Below, piece by piece: positions 35,065 to 44,402 of a DNA stretch of 64,000 bases. The notes beneath the pieces were generated by a model that searched no databases, was not told the origin of the DNA, and worked only from the letters and a program-made list of their open reading frames with translations. Numbering within the stretch: position 1 is the stretch's first letter; each line of letters opens with the position of its first letter. This stretch comes from JAGVSR01 sp963750715. GTDB lineage: Bacteria > Pseudomonadota > Alphaproteobacteria > Rhizobiales > Hyphomicrobiaceae. The translations under genes were made by a program, and so were the position numbers. The stretch lies in assembly GCA_963750715.1 (NCBI GenBank), contig CAVVRP010000016.1, positions 248,001 to 312,000 of the forward strand, read 5' to 3'.

Positions 35065-36483
35065 GTGTCTCTCACACTTTACAACACGCTGACCCGCAAG
35101 AAGGAGCCGTTCGTCCCGATCGATCCGGCGAACGTCCGCATGTACGTGTGCGGCCCGACGGTTTACGACTTCGCTCACATCGGCAACGCCCGTCCCGTCA
35201 TCGTGTTCGACGTGCTGTACCGTCTGCTGCGCCATGTCTACGGCGCCGATCACGTTTCCTACGTCCGCAACATCACCGATGTCGATGACAAGATCAACGC
35301 GCGCGCCGCCGAGCGTTATCCCGACCTTGACCCTCAGGCAGGCATCCGCAAACTGACCGAAGAGACAGCGGCGCAGTTCCACATGGACATCGCCGCGCTC
35401 GGCGTACTGCCGCCGACGGTCGAACCGCGCGCCACCGAGCACATCGCCGAGATGGTCGCCCTGTGCGACGCCCTCGTGAAGAATGGCCATGCCTACGTCG
35501 CCGACGGCCATGTCCTGTTCGACGTCTCGTCGATGCCCGACTACGGGCGGCTGTCGAACAGGTCGGTGGAGGAGATGGAGGCCGGTGCCCGCGTCGAGGT
35601 TGCGCCCTACAAGAAGGGGCCGATGGACTTCGTGCTTTGGAAGCCGTCGAAGCCAGGTGAGCCAACCTGGCCTTCGCCGTGCGGCATCACCGCGCCGGGA
35701 AGGCCAGGCTGGCACATCGAGTGCTCGGCGATGGCGGGCCGGCATCTGGGGCAAGTCTTTGACATCCACGGCGGCGGGATCGATCTGGCTTTCCCTCACC
35801 ACGAAAACGAGATCGCACAATCACGTTGCGCTCACGGCACGCCGGCGATGGCCAACGTATGGATGCACAACGGGTTCCTGCAGGTCGAAGGCGAGAAGAT
35901 GTCGAAGTCGCTCGGCAACTTCATCACGATTAACGAACTGCTGGAGACCAAGACGTTTGGCACGAATCCGTGGCATGGGCGGGTGATCCGCTGGGCCATG
36001 CTCGGCACCCACTATCGCCAGCCGATTGACTGGACGGTGGATCGCTTGGTGCAGGCCCGTGCGACGCTGTTCGACCTGAGTTTTTTGCATGGCGCTCCGG
36101 CCGCTGATTCACCCCATCCCGACGTAGTTGCGGCGCTCGCCGATGATCTCAACACGCCAAGCGCGATTTCGATCATTCACGGTCTGGCGAAGTCGGCGCA
36201 CCGTAACGCTACCATGGCGGTGCAACTCAAAGCGACGCTTCAGTTCTTGGGGCTCTACGACAACGAGACCCAGCAGGACCTCAATCCCGGTCACGAGGTG
36301 CGCCACATCGACGGAGCCAAAGTGCAATGCCTGATCGCTGCCCGGCTCGCAGCCCGCAAGGCCAAGGACTTCAAGGAGTCGGACCGCATCCGCAATGAAC
36401 TCGCCGCCATGGGGGTCGCGCTGAAGGATTCAAAGAACAAGGACACCGGCGAGATCGAGACAACGTGGGAGGTCGTGCGATGA
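35065..36483 (+). CDS. cysS: Cysteine-tRNA ligase
   Basis: A 472-residue class I synthetase with the zinc-binding and HIGH block MYVCGPTVYDFAHIGNARP at about residues 26-44, WHIECSAMA and HHENEIAQS (further zinc ligands), and KMSKSLGN near residue 280. The C-terminal DALR region is short. The start is GTG at 35065, overlaid on a possible regulatory hairpin. Its stop overlaps the start of the GNAT gene by four bases. Confidence 0.96.
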   Translation: MSLTLYNTLTRKKEPFVPIDPANVRMYVCGPTVYDFAHIGNARPVIVFDVLYRLLRHVYGADHVSYVRNITDVDDKINARAAERYPDLDPQAGIRKLTEETAAQFHMDIAALGVLPPTVEPRATEHIAEMVALCDALVKNGHAYVADGHVLFDVSSMPDYGRLSNRSVEEMEAGARVEVAPYKKGPMDFVLWKPSKPGEPTWPSPCGITAPGRPGWHIECSAMAGRHLGQVFDIHGGGIDLAFPHHENEIAQSRCAHGTPAMANVWMHNGFLQVEGEKMSKSLGNFITINELLETKTFGTNPWHGRVIRWAMLGTHYRQPIDWTVDRLVQARATLFDLSFLHGAPAADSPHPDVVAALADDLNTPSAISIIHGLAKSAHRNATMAVQLKATLQFLGLYDNETQQDLNPGHEVRHIDGAKVQCLIAARLAARKAKDFKESDRIRNELAAMGVALKDSKNKDTGEIETTWEVVR

Positions 36484-36995
36484 CGGTCGCCACTTACCCA
36501 CTCCGCCCGTTTCTGCCTGCTGACACCATGGCGCTGCGAGACTTGTTCGCGCAGGCGATCGAGGAACTGACGCAGGATGATTGCAGCGAGGATCAGCGCA
36601 TCGCCTGGGCGAGTGCGGCCGAGGAGGGACCGGCGTTCGGCAAGCGGCTTGCCGACGCGACCACGCTCGTCATTCAAGTTAACGGCGATTATCTGGGTTT
36701 TGGATCGCTCAAGGACAACGCGAAGATCGACATGCTATACGTCAGCCCGCATTATGCCGGCGAGGGAGTCGGCACGGCGTTGATGGATGCATTGGAGAAG
36801 ATCGCGGCGGCGCGCGGCGCCGCGATGCTCACAGTCGACGCCAGCGAAACAGCAGTCGTGTTCTTCGAGAAGCGCGGCTTCTTCCAGGTGAAGCGCAATC
36901 TCGTGCAGCGTGACGACGAGTGGCTGGCGCAAACGGAAATGACCAAAGCCCTGGTGCCACCTGGCCCCCAGGGGGCAAGCGCTAAAATTCATTGA
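36480..36995 (+). CDS. GNAT family N-acetyltransferase
   Basis: A 171-residue acetyltransferase with the GNAT fold: RPFLPADTMALRDLFAQAI, motif A as IDMLYVSPHYAGEGVGTALMDALE (CoA pyrophosphate loop EGVGTA) and the C-terminal VVFFEKRGFFQV. The family (YjaB-like COG0454) acetylates small molecules or N-termini; the substrate is unknown. The ATG at 36480 overlaps the cysS stop as ATGA, so translation is coupled to cysS. Confidence 0.9.
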   Translation: MTVATYPLRPFLPADTMALRDLFAQAIEELTQDDCSEDQRIAWASAAEEGPAFGKRLADATTLVIQVNGDYLGFGSLKDNAKIDMLYVSPHYAGEGVGTALMDALEKIAAARGAAMLTVDASETAVVFFEKRGFFQVKRNLVQRDDEWLAQTEMTKALVPPGPQGASAKIH

Positions 36996-37056
36996 GTTAA
37001 CGATCTCGGTCGTGCCGGAATTCAGAAATCCGGGCCCTGCAGGTGGACATGGACCT

Positions 37057-37173
37057 ATGATTGAAAGACCAGACACGCCGTATCCTAAGCACTGGCTTTA
37101 CTACATCGTCTTGAAACTCGCGGTGATGGTCGCGGCGGTCGCGATCGCGACCAAACTCTACGGACTATGGTGA
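37057..37173 (+). CDS. Small single-pass membrane protein linked to cimA
   Basis: A 38-residue open frame (ATG 37057, TGA 37171-37173). AGGTGGA at 37041-37047 gives a ribosome-binding site at a 9-base distance. The N-terminal 12 residues are polar and Pro-rich (ERPDTPYPKHW). The rest forms one transmembrane helix (YYIVLKLAVMVAAVAIATKL) ending KLYGLW. cimA starts one base after its stop, implying coupled translation. I know no family for it. Ribosome-binding site, helix quality and coupling make it a good candidate for a real gene. Confidence 0.6.
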   Translation: MIERPDTPYPKHWLYYIVLKLAVMVAAVAIATKLYGLW

Positions 37174-37174
37174 A

Positions 37175-38785
37175 ATGACGAAGGATCGCCTCTATCTGTT
37201 CGACACCACATTGCGCGACGGCGCGCAGACGACGGGCGTCGACTTCTCGATCGAGGACAAACGGCGCGTCGCCGCCGTTCTGGATCAGCTCGGCGTCGAT
37301 TACATCGAAGGCGGCTATCCGGGTGCAAATGCCACGGACACCGAGTTTTTTGAGCGTGCACCGAAACTCGCGTCCGCCTGCTTCACCGCGTTCGGCATGA
37401 CGAAACGAGCCGGACGCTCGCTGGCCAACGACGCAGGTTTTCAGGCGCTGCTTCAATCGAAAGCAGACAGCATCTGTCTCGTCGCGAAGGCCTGGGACTA
37501 TCACGTGCGGGTCGCGCTCGGAATCTCGAACGACGAGAACGTCGATAGCGTCAGCGACAGTATCAAAGCTGTCGTCGCCTCGGGCCGCGAAGCACTGCTC
37601 GATTGCGAACACTTCTTCGACGGCTACAAGGGCAATGCTGAGTATGCGCTGCGCGTCGCCACGGCCGCCTACGATGCGGGCGCTCGCTGGATCGTGCTGT
37701 GCGATACGAACGGCGGTACGCTTCCCCACGAGATTGAGCGGGTCGTGTCGGCGGTGACCAAGGTAATCCCAGGCGCGAACGTCGGCATCCACACTCACAA
37801 CGATACGGAAAACGCGGTCGCCAATTCGCTGGCCGCCGTGCGCGCGGGCTGCCGTCAGATTCAAGGAACTCTCAACGGGCTTGGCGAACGGTGCGGCAAC
37901 GCCAATATGACGTCTATCATCCCGACGCTGCTGCTGAAGAGCGAGTTCGCGGACTACTTCGAGACGTCCGTGACGCCAGCGCGCCTACAGACGCTGACGC
38001 ATGCGAGCCGCGTGCTCGACGAGGTGCTCAATCGGGCGCCCAACCGTCATGCGCCCTATGTCGGGGAAAGCGCCTTCGCGACCAAGGCCGGCATCCATGC
38101 CTCGGCAATACTGAAGGAGCCCGAAACCTATGAGCACGTCCGGCCCGAAGCGGTTGGCAATGAACGCAAGCTGCTCGTGTCGAAGCAGGCCGGCCGTTCT
38201 AACGTGCTTGCGGCTCTCGAAAGGGCCGGCATCGCGGCTGGAAAGGACGATGATCGAGTGACGGCGCTCCTCGATGAAGTTAAGCAGCGCGAATCGTCCG
38301 GCTATGCCTACGAAGCGGCCGAGGCCTCGTTTGAACTGCTGGCGCGGCGACACTTGAGCAATGTACCGAAGTACTTCTCGGTCGACAGTTTCCGCGTCAT
38401 GGTCGAGCGTCGGCATAATGCAAACGGCAAGCTCGTCACGGTGTCAGAGGCGATCGTCAAGGTCTTCGTCAGCGGCGCCAAGGAGCCGCTCTGGTCAGTG
38501 GGCGAAGGCAACGGTCCGGTCAATGCGCTGGATCAGGCGCTGCGCAAGGATCTTGGCCGCTATCAGAAACACATCGATACGATCGAACTCGTCGACTACA
38601 AGGTGCGGATCCTGACCGGCGGTACCGAGGCCGTCACGCGCGTGCTTGTCGAGACACTGGACACGGTAACGGGCGAGCGCTGGTTCACGGTCGGGGTATC
38701 GCCCAACATCATCGACGCAAGCTTCGAAGCACTTATTGACAGCATCAACTATAAGCTGCTGAAGGACGGCGCCGAAGCCGCTTGA
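37175..38785 (+). CDS. cimA: Citramalate synthase
   Basis: A 536-residue enzyme of the HMGL/isopropylmalate-synthase family, CimA subtype (TIGR00977-like). Landmarks are DTTLRDGAQTTGVDFS (LeuA has GEQCPG instead), HTHNDTENAVANSLAAV, TLNGLGERCGNANM and a C-terminal LeuA dimer domain ending about residue 530. The enzyme condenses pyruvate and acetyl-CoA to (R)-citramalate, giving 2-oxobutyrate for isoleucine without threonine deaminase. The regulatory domain suggests isoleucine feedback. It follows the 38-residue membrane protein by one base. Confidence 0.93.
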   Translation: MTKDRLYLFDTTLRDGAQTTGVDFSIEDKRRVAAVLDQLGVDYIEGGYPGANATDTEFFERAPKLASACFTAFGMTKRAGRSLANDAGFQALLQSKADSICLVAKAWDYHVRVALGISNDENVDSVSDSIKAVVASGREALLDCEHFFDGYKGNAEYALRVATAAYDAGARWIVLCDTNGGTLPHEIERVVSAVTKVIPGANVGIHTHNDTENAVANSLAAVRAGCRQIQGTLNGLGERCGNANMTSIIPTLLLKSEFADYFETSVTPARLQTLTHASRVLDEVLNRAPNRHAPYVGESAFATKAGIHASAILKEPETYEHVRPEAVGNERKLLVSKQAGRSNVLAALERAGIAAGKDDDRVTALLDEVKQRESSGYAYEAAEASFELLARRHLSNVPKYFSVDSFRVMVERRHNANGKLVTVSEAIVKVFVSGAKEPLWSVGEGNGPVNALDQALRKDLGRYQKHIDTIELVDYKVRILTGGTEAVTRVLVETLDTVTGERWFTVGVSPNIIDASFEALIDSINYKLLKDGAEAA

Positions 38786-38843
38786 GGCAGACGCACTCGA
38801 CCTCCGGATACGTGCAAAAAAACTACGAGCGGGCGGTCGGCAA

Positions 38844-39644
38844 ATGAACGGCTTGATGCATCGAACGGTTCTGGTGATCACTTGCACCGCGCTCGGCGCC
38901 GGGGCTGCCGTTGCTGCCGACATCAGTGTGAAGGAAGTCTCGCAACTGCTGTTCAAGTCAACGCCGGACGCCCCCGCGATCTTTTCCGGTAAAGATCTCG
39001 GCGGTCTCGATCTCGCGGGCCTCGACTTCAAAGGGGCGCAGATGGCTGGCGCGGACCTCTATGGGGCCGACATCGGGGGCGCCAACCTCTCCGGGAGCAA
39101 TCTTTCGGGCGCCAGGCTCGACCGCACCACCATAACGGGCACCAACTTCAGCAACGCCAACCTCGAGAAGGCGACGTTGCTGCGTCCAAGCCTGTTCTCC
39201 CGTCTCGAGGCCGACTGGAGAGAGTCGCCGAAGTTCACCGGAGCGCGGATGGCCGGCACACGGATGTTCGGGCGCTTCGAGTATGCGGATTTCGAGGGGG
39301 CCGATCTCGAGGGTGCGAAGTTCGCCGGAAGCGATCCCCGGGATGAGCAGACGTCGCTGGCGCGTGTCAATCTGTTCAGTGGCAATTTCCGCAACGTCAA
39401 GGCCAAGGACGCCGTTTTTTCCGGCGCCAAGCTTTCGTTCGCGGACTTCAAGGATGCGGATCTGCGAGGGGCAAATTTCACCGGCGCCGATCTCACCCGC
39501 GTCGATTTCTCCGGTGCCGACCTGACGGGGGCTGATTTCACCGACGCCGATCTCGACGAGGCCAGACTGGTCGGTGTCAAGGGACTGGATACGGTTAAGG
39601 GTCTTGCCGGCGCGCCGAACGTGGAACGCGCGCAGAGGGATTGA
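38844..39644 (+). CDS. Secreted pentapeptide-repeat protein
   Basis: The 266-residue protein has a signal peptide (TVLVITCTALGAGAAVAA) and about 35 A(D/N)LxG-type pentapeptide repeats, in two runs at about residues 50-100 and 145-240. Examples are GADLYGADIGGANLSGSNLS and GADLTRVDFSGADLTGADF. The repeats fold into a right-handed quadrilateral beta-helix. The intervening region (LRPSLFSRLEADWRE) breaks the helix. The function is unknown and the export signal argues against a DNA-gyrase-mimic role. Confidence 0.88.
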   Translation: MNGLMHRTVLVITCTALGAGAAVAADISVKEVSQLLFKSTPDAPAIFSGKDLGGLDLAGLDFKGAQMAGADLYGADIGGANLSGSNLSGARLDRTTITGTNFSNANLEKATLLRPSLFSRLEADWRESPKFTGARMAGTRMFGRFEYADFEGADLEGAKFAGSDPRDEQTSLARVNLFSGNFRNVKAKDAVFSGAKLSFADFKDADLRGANFTGADLTRVDFSGADLTGADFTDADLDEARLVGVKGLDTVKGLAGAPNVERAQRD

Positions 39645-39686
39645 GGCCGCGGGCCGCGCATTGCAACACGTGCAGCGACCACGGGA

Positions 39687-40649
39687 TCATGTGCCAAGAA
39701 GCTGTCTTGCCGCCATATCCGGCGTCAGTGCGCCGGCTAGAACATCGTCTGCCAGAGTATCGAGTGCACGGCCTTGACCGCTTCGGACGCGCTGCGCCAC
39801 GAGGTCAGCAGCGGCGCGCGCAATCAGATAGCGGGCACGCCGGCGGCGACGTTCGAGGGCGCCTTGCGCGGTACTCCGCCGACCAACCTTGTCGATTTCT
39901 TCGAGCAGGCGCTCGACGCCCTCACCTGACGTGGCGGTGGTCTTCAGGAGGGGAACCTTGTCGTTGACGTGAGCGCGGATCGATATGGCGCCTGCGAGCT
40001 GCTGCATGGTCTGCTCGGCGCCAGGCCGGTCGCCCTTGTTAACGACGAGGATGTCGGCGATTTCGAGCAGGCCGGACTTCATCGCCTGCACGTCGTCCCC
40101 GAGCCCCGGTGCCGAGATCACCACGCGAACATCCGCGACTTCCGCGACGTCGATCTCGTTCTGGCCGGTTCCCACGGTTTCCAGGATGATTAAGTCGAAG
40201 CCCGCCGCGTCGAACGCATCGATGACGCGAACGGCTGCGGGCGACAGGCCGCCGAGATAGCCGCGTGAGGCGAGCGAGCGGACAAAAACGCCGTCGTCGT
40301 CGAGCGCGGCGGTCATGCGGATGCGATCGCCGAGGATGGCGCCGCCCGAAATGGGGCTCGATGGGTCGACGGCTATCACCGCAACGGTTGCTCCCTTGCT
40401 CCTGACCGCGCTTATGACTGCATTGACGAGGGTCGATTTGCCGGCACCGGGGGGACCTGTGAAGCCGACCACGAGGGCATGTCCCAGATGCGGCTGGATG
40501 GTCTGCAGCAATTTCTGGGCTGCAGGCGACAGCCGCTCCAGTTCCGTCACAGCAGACGACACCGTGCGGCGGTCGCGGGCGCGGAGCAGGGCCAGCGTTT
40601 CAACAGGGCTGCGCGTCTGCGTACCGTCAGATGTCGTTTTCGATGTCAT
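39687..40649 (-). CDS. meaB: Methylmalonyl-CoA mutase-associated GTPase MeaB
   Basis: A 320-residue G3E-type GTPase. It has Walker A GFTGPPGAGKSTLVN at about residue 60, VAVDPSSPISGGAILGDRIRM, the switch-region IILETVGTGQNEIDVAE and the base-recognition NKGD. MeaB (ArgK) loads and protects adenosylcobalamin in methylmalonyl-CoA or ethylmalonyl-CoA mutase, an activity central to the ethylmalonyl-CoA pathway in methylotrophs. The mutase gene itself is not in the window. Confidence 0.93.
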   Translation of the reverse strand: MTSKTTSDGTQTRSPVETLALLRARDRRTVSSAVTELERLSPAAQKLLQTIQPHLGHALVVGFTGPPGAGKSTLVNAVISAVRSKGATVAVIAVDPSSPISGGAILGDRIRMTAALDDDGVFVRSLASRGYLGGLSPAAVRVIDAFDAAGFDLIILETVGTGQNEIDVAEVADVRVVISAPGLGDDVQAMKSGLLEIADILVVNKGDRPGAEQTMQQLAGAISIRAHVNDKVPLLKTTATSGEGVERLLEEIDKVGRRSTAQGALERRRRRARYLIARAAADLVAQRVRSGQGRALDTLADDVLAGALTPDMAARQLLGT

Positions 40650-40746
40650 CGGCCGCTGATACGCGGATCACGCGGCGCGGGCAACCCCGAGGTGCCCTGT
40701 TCGTTGACAAGTCTGCTCCTGGCGGCGGTTCGGGCGATCCTCCAGT

Positions 40747-41718
40747 TCAGAACCAGAGTCCCGGCCAACGGTAGCGCGGGCGCATGTCGCCCGGTCCAAG
40801 CCCCACCATCGACATCATCGGCTGTTCGACGATCACGATACGATCGGGCGCGGGCGCGCCACCAAGTTCAAGGAGGCGTGCGATGCGATCTTCGGCCGGG
40901 GGGTGCGTGCGCAGCAGCGAGGGCTGGGGTACGCGCCGGACCGGCACTGGAAACTTCAGGTCCTCCCAGAATCGGCCAGTATATGTCTCGAGACGCCTCA
41001 AGGCTGCGGCGAGACCCACGGGGTCTCCCGTCATCGCGGCGGCTTCCAGATCGGCATCGAATTCGCGGGCGCGCGACAGGCCGAGTTGCAGCAGGCTAGA
41101 CGCCGCCGGCGCGAGGTAGAGCAACAAGATAGCCAGCCACGGCAGCGGCTCTTCGTCGGTAAAAATCGCCAGCAGGTTCATGAACGCGAGGGCCATCGCG
41201 AAGTACGAAAAGACCTGAAGCACGCGCGTGATGACATCCGCAAGGCCCATGACCGCGAGATCGTTGTTGCGAATGTGGCTCATCTCGTGGGCCAGCACGC
41301 CGGCCGTCTCGCGCAACGTCAGTCGCCGCAAAAGGCCTTCAGTCACGCCGATGGCGGCATGTTCGGGTGAACCGGCGGCGAAAGCGTTGAGCGTCATGCT
41401 CGGGATGACGTAGAGGTCCGGCCGGACGGGCAGGCCGGCCCGGTAGGCCAGCACATCCACGAGACTGGAAAGTTGGCCATCGTCATGCGGCAAACGCTTG
41501 GCCCGATAGAGCCGCATCATAGCCTCCGACGGCACTTTCGACGACACGACGACCAGACATGCGATGGCGAGACCGACCCCCATAAGGCCGCCGGGCCCGG
41601 CAAGAATGTAACCCGCGGTTCCGAGCACGACGGCGAGTGCGGCGAGCAGCGCGCCCGTCTGCATCGTGTTGCGCTGCCGGTGGGCGGCGAGAGCTTGCGT
41701 ATCGAGAAGTCCGGTCAT
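40747..41718 (-). CDS. htpX: HtpX-like M48 membrane protease
   Basis: A 323-residue membrane zinc protease. Two N-terminal transmembrane segments lie at about residues 20-60. The catalytic motif is HEMSH at about 144-148 (GVLAHEMSHIRNNDLAV). Further helices lie near 160-215, and the third zinc ligand Glu is in SRAREFDADLEAA. HtpX degrades misfolded membrane proteins. The active site is intact, in contrast to the degraded M48 gene at 6.1 kb. The extra C-terminal segment (about residues 285-323) is typical of the alphaproteobacterial group. Confidence 0.88.
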   Translation of the reverse strand: MTGLLDTQALAAHRQRNTMQTGALLAALAVVLGTAGYILAGPGGLMGVGLAIACLVVVSSKVPSEAMMRLYRAKRLPHDDGQLSSLVDVLAYRAGLPVRPDLYVIPSMTLNAFAAGSPEHAAIGVTEGLLRRLTLRETAGVLAHEMSHIRNNDLAVMGLADVITRVLQVFSYFAMALAFMNLLAIFTDEEPLPWLAILLLYLAPAASSLLQLGLSRAREFDADLEAAAMTGDPVGLAAALRRLETYTGRFWEDLKFPVPVRRVPQPSLLRTHPPAEDRIARLLELGGAPAPDRIVIVEQPMMSMVGLGPGDMRPRYRWPGLWF

Positions 41719-41836
41719 GGCCTTTGTTCACCCAATCGCATCGCAACTGGGATGGCATCGAGTTCGGGCCAAATAGGGGCGGAAATCGGTTACTTGGTTC
41801 CGGGTCAGCGCGTGCGAAATATACTCTCGACTGCAT

Positions 41837-42463
41837 TTAGAACTTCGCCACCACCTCGGGCGCGAGAGCTTCGGGCTTGCCGGACAACGTCAGCAGAGCC
41901 GGGACGATCTTTGTGGCCTCGTCGACCACGTTGAAGTGCACGTCGAGACCCGATCGTATGAAGGCATCGGCCTTCATGTGCGCCAGCAGATTGAGGAACG
42001 GTCCCCAGAATCCGGCGATGTTCGCAACGACGATTGGCTTGGTGTGCCGGCCGAGCTGCGACCAGGTCAACTGTTCGACCAATTCCTCGAGCGTGCCGAT
42101 ACCGCCAGGAAGCGCGACAAACGCATCCGAACGCTCGAACATCAGCTTCTTGCGCTCGTGCATGTCGTGCGTCACGACCAGTTCCGTCACGTCGCGCAGC
42201 ATGTGCTCGCGTTCCGTCAGGAATTTCGGAATGATCCCCGTCACCCGGCCTCCGGCCGCCAGAGTGGCGGTGGCGACCTCGCCCATGAGGCCAAGTCCGC
42301 CGCCGCCGTACACGAGTTCGATGCCGTTGTCGGCCAGCGCCGTGCCCAGGATCCGAGCCGCGGCCGCATAGCTCGGGTTAGTCCCCTTGCCTGATCCGCA
42401 GTACACGCAGACGCTCTTGACCGCGCGGTGGGGCTCGATGTTCACGGAACGTTTCTTTGTCAT
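41837..42463 (-). CDS. LOG family protein (TIGR00730)
   Basis: A 208-residue Rossmann-fold protein: VCVYCGSGKGTNPSY, LVYGGGGLGLMGEVA, and the signature PGGIGTLEELVEQLTW with catalytic Arg/Glu. This is the cytokinin-activating LOG / nucleotide 5'-monophosphate nucleosidase family, which in bacteria also hydrolyses AMP or other nucleotides. The ATG at 42461-42463 is preferred; a start five codons upstream is possible. Divergent from the LysM gene. Confidence 0.9.
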   Translation of the reverse strand: MTKKRSVNIEPHRAVKSVCVYCGSGKGTNPSYAAAARILGTALADNGIELVYGGGGLGLMGEVATATLAAGGRVTGIIPKFLTEREHMLRDVTELVVTHDMHERKKLMFERSDAFVALPGGIGTLEELVEQLTWSQLGRHTKPIVVANIAGFWGPFLNLLAHMKADAFIRSGLDVHFNVVDEATKIVPALLTLSGKPEALAPEVVAKF

Positions 42464-42616
42464 GATGGGTCCGGCCAAGGGGGCGTTTGGTAGAAATAGG
42501 CATGTCGTGTATCGCCATTATTGCATCCTTTTGGTTGAATATTGGGTGCCTGAGGCGTTGTTGACGATGGCGGCAGAGACTCAGAAATGCACTTGGCGGC
42601 AATTTGGCACCGCGTC

Positions 42617-44365
42617 ATGAGCAAGAGCGTTCGTGCTCGTAACGCCGGCGAGTTGTTTGGCGTGGAGCTGGAACGAGGAATGCTCGATCGCTGCATCATC
42701 GCCTGCGTGCTGGGCGGATTGTTGTTCGGCACGACCGAGGCGTCGGGCCTCGACAGTCTGATCGCGCGCGGCATCGCTTCCCTGCTTGGCGTCGAGATGT
42801 CGCTCGCCACGGCCGCCGAGGTCGTGTCGGCGCATGCCGAAACCGCCGCCGCCGAAATCAAGCCGCCGGCGTTCTCCCGCATCGTCATAGATCCGGCTGG
42901 AGCGTCGCGGCTCGAGGGTACGGGAACGCCAGGAAGTCAGGTGATCGTCAAGTCGAGTGAACGTGTTATTGGCGCGGCCATCGTCGAGGCGACGGGCCAG
43001 TGGAAGGTCATGCTCCTGCCGGGACTGGCAGCCGGAGAGCATTACATCGCCACGGCCGCCGCCGCAGGCGACGGCATCGCCATGCCTCTCTACGGCGAGG
43101 AAGTGCGTATCGCGGTGCCGGAGCGCTTTGCGGGCGCCACGCTGCTGACTTTTGAACCCACCGACGGACTTGCGCCCTGGAAGGCAACGCGATCGCGTGC
43201 CGAAGATCTCGCCAACGCAGCATCGCAGGAATTCTCCAAGGTCATGGCTGTCAACGGTGAAGCCGGCAACATCGCCGACGCGGGCGACACGAATTCAGTC
43301 GGGGCTACGCAGCTGTCCGTGGAGCCCAAACCACACGAAGCGCAGCCGCACGTCGTCATGGGCCCCACCTTATGGGATCATGCTCGTGAATGGCTGACTC
43401 GGGCGAACCGGGAATATCAGAACCGCATCGCACGGCCGCTGTCGAGGCCGCCACCGGGATCTGGGCAGCCAGCCGACCAAACGGTCGATACGGCCGCAGC
43501 GTCTAGACCCCTGGATCCGCCGGCTATCACCGCACCATCCGAGGCTGAACTTGCCGCCCGAGCATACGCCGAGGAACGTCGCCTCGCCGAGGAAAGCTGG
43601 GCGCGCAAGCACGACGAAGCCGCGGATACGACAAACGCCGACGCCAGGCGCACTAACGACGATGGGGCGAGTGGCGAAGCGGCAGCCAAGCGCCGTGCCG
43701 AGGATCTGCAGCTTCGGGAGGCGGCCGCGAAGGCTCGCATCGCCGAAGCGCTGAAGGCATTGGAAGACGCCAAGCGCCGTGCGGCGGAACGCAGGGCGGC
43801 AGAAGTCCGTAAGGCTAACGATGAGGCAGCGCGCAAGATCGCTGACAACAATGCCTCAAAGAAAGCCGAGACAAAGCAACTTTTCGCCGAGCAGCAGAAG
43901 GCCGCGCGAGACGAGGCCGAAACCGCCAAGCGTTCCGCATCCGAGCCGCCGCCGCAGTCCCTGAGCGAAGCCGTCGAACGCGAAGAGGAAGAGGACCTAC
44001 GTCATAAGACGGGGTCGGAAGACGTCATTGAGTTGCCAGCGGAGGAAGGCAGCGCCGAGCCTGCCGGTGACGACAAGGACGAAGCGGTGCGCCCGCGCCG
44101 ACACGGCGCCAAGGCGCGCGCCGCAGCAAGCAAGTCGCGGCGCAGCGCCGCGACGTCCTGCCCGGCGCGCGGCTACGTGAAGCGTAACGGCAAAAGGCAG
44201 CTCTACGTCGTCGGCCGGCACGATACGCTGTGGGCGATCGCGCACCGGCAGTATGGCCGTGGCGAGCGATACAATATGATCTATCTGGCCAACCGCCGCC
44301 GGATCGCCGACCCCGACGTCATCCGCCCGTGCCAGATGATCGTATTGCCACGCAAGCGCCGCTGA
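42617..44365 (+). CDS. LysM domain protein with long charged coiled coil
   Basis: The 582-residue protein has a hydrophobic N-terminal segment (CIIACVLGGLLFGTTEA) that anchors or exports it. A beta-rich domain follows (residues about 85-170), then a long Ala/Arg/Glu-rich coiled coil (about 310-450). A C-terminal LysM domain reads YVVGRHDTLWAIAHRQYG...NRRRIADPDVIRPCQMIVLP. Related Hyphomicrobiales proteins are annotated only as peptidoglycan-binding. A role in the envelope is likely. I chose the ATG at 42617; an ATG ten codons upstream is also possible. Confidence 0.85.
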   Translation: MSKSVRARNAGELFGVELERGMLDRCIIACVLGGLLFGTTEASGLDSLIARGIASLLGVEMSLATAAEVVSAHAETAAAEIKPPAFSRIVIDPAGASRLEGTGTPGSQVIVKSSERVIGAAIVEATGQWKVMLLPGLAAGEHYIATAAAAGDGIAMPLYGEEVRIAVPERFAGATLLTFEPTDGLAPWKATRSRAEDLANAASQEFSKVMAVNGEAGNIADAGDTNSVGATQLSVEPKPHEAQPHVVMGPTLWDHAREWLTRANREYQNRIARPLSRPPPGSGQPADQTVDTAAASRPLDPPAITAPSEAELAARAYAEERRLAEESWARKHDEAADTTNADARRTNDDGASGEAAAKRRAEDLQLREAAAKARIAEALKALEDAKRRAAERRAAEVRKANDEAARKIADNNASKKAETKQLFAEQQKAARDEAETAKRSASEPPPQSLSEAVEREEEEDLRHKTGSEDVIELPAEEGSAEPAGDDKDEAVRPRRHGAKARAAASKSRRSAATSCPARGYVKRNGKRQLYVVGRHDTLWAIAHRQYGRGERYNMIYLANRRRIADPDVIRPCQMIVLPRKRR

Positions 44366-44402
44366 GTTGGACAACCGCGCCGCGGAGCCGTAAGACCACC
44401 GC

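Noticed and set aside
38844..39644. Pentapeptide protein as a Qnr-type gyrase protector
   Set aside because: It has an export signal and a broken repeat run, unlike cytoplasmic Qnr proteins.
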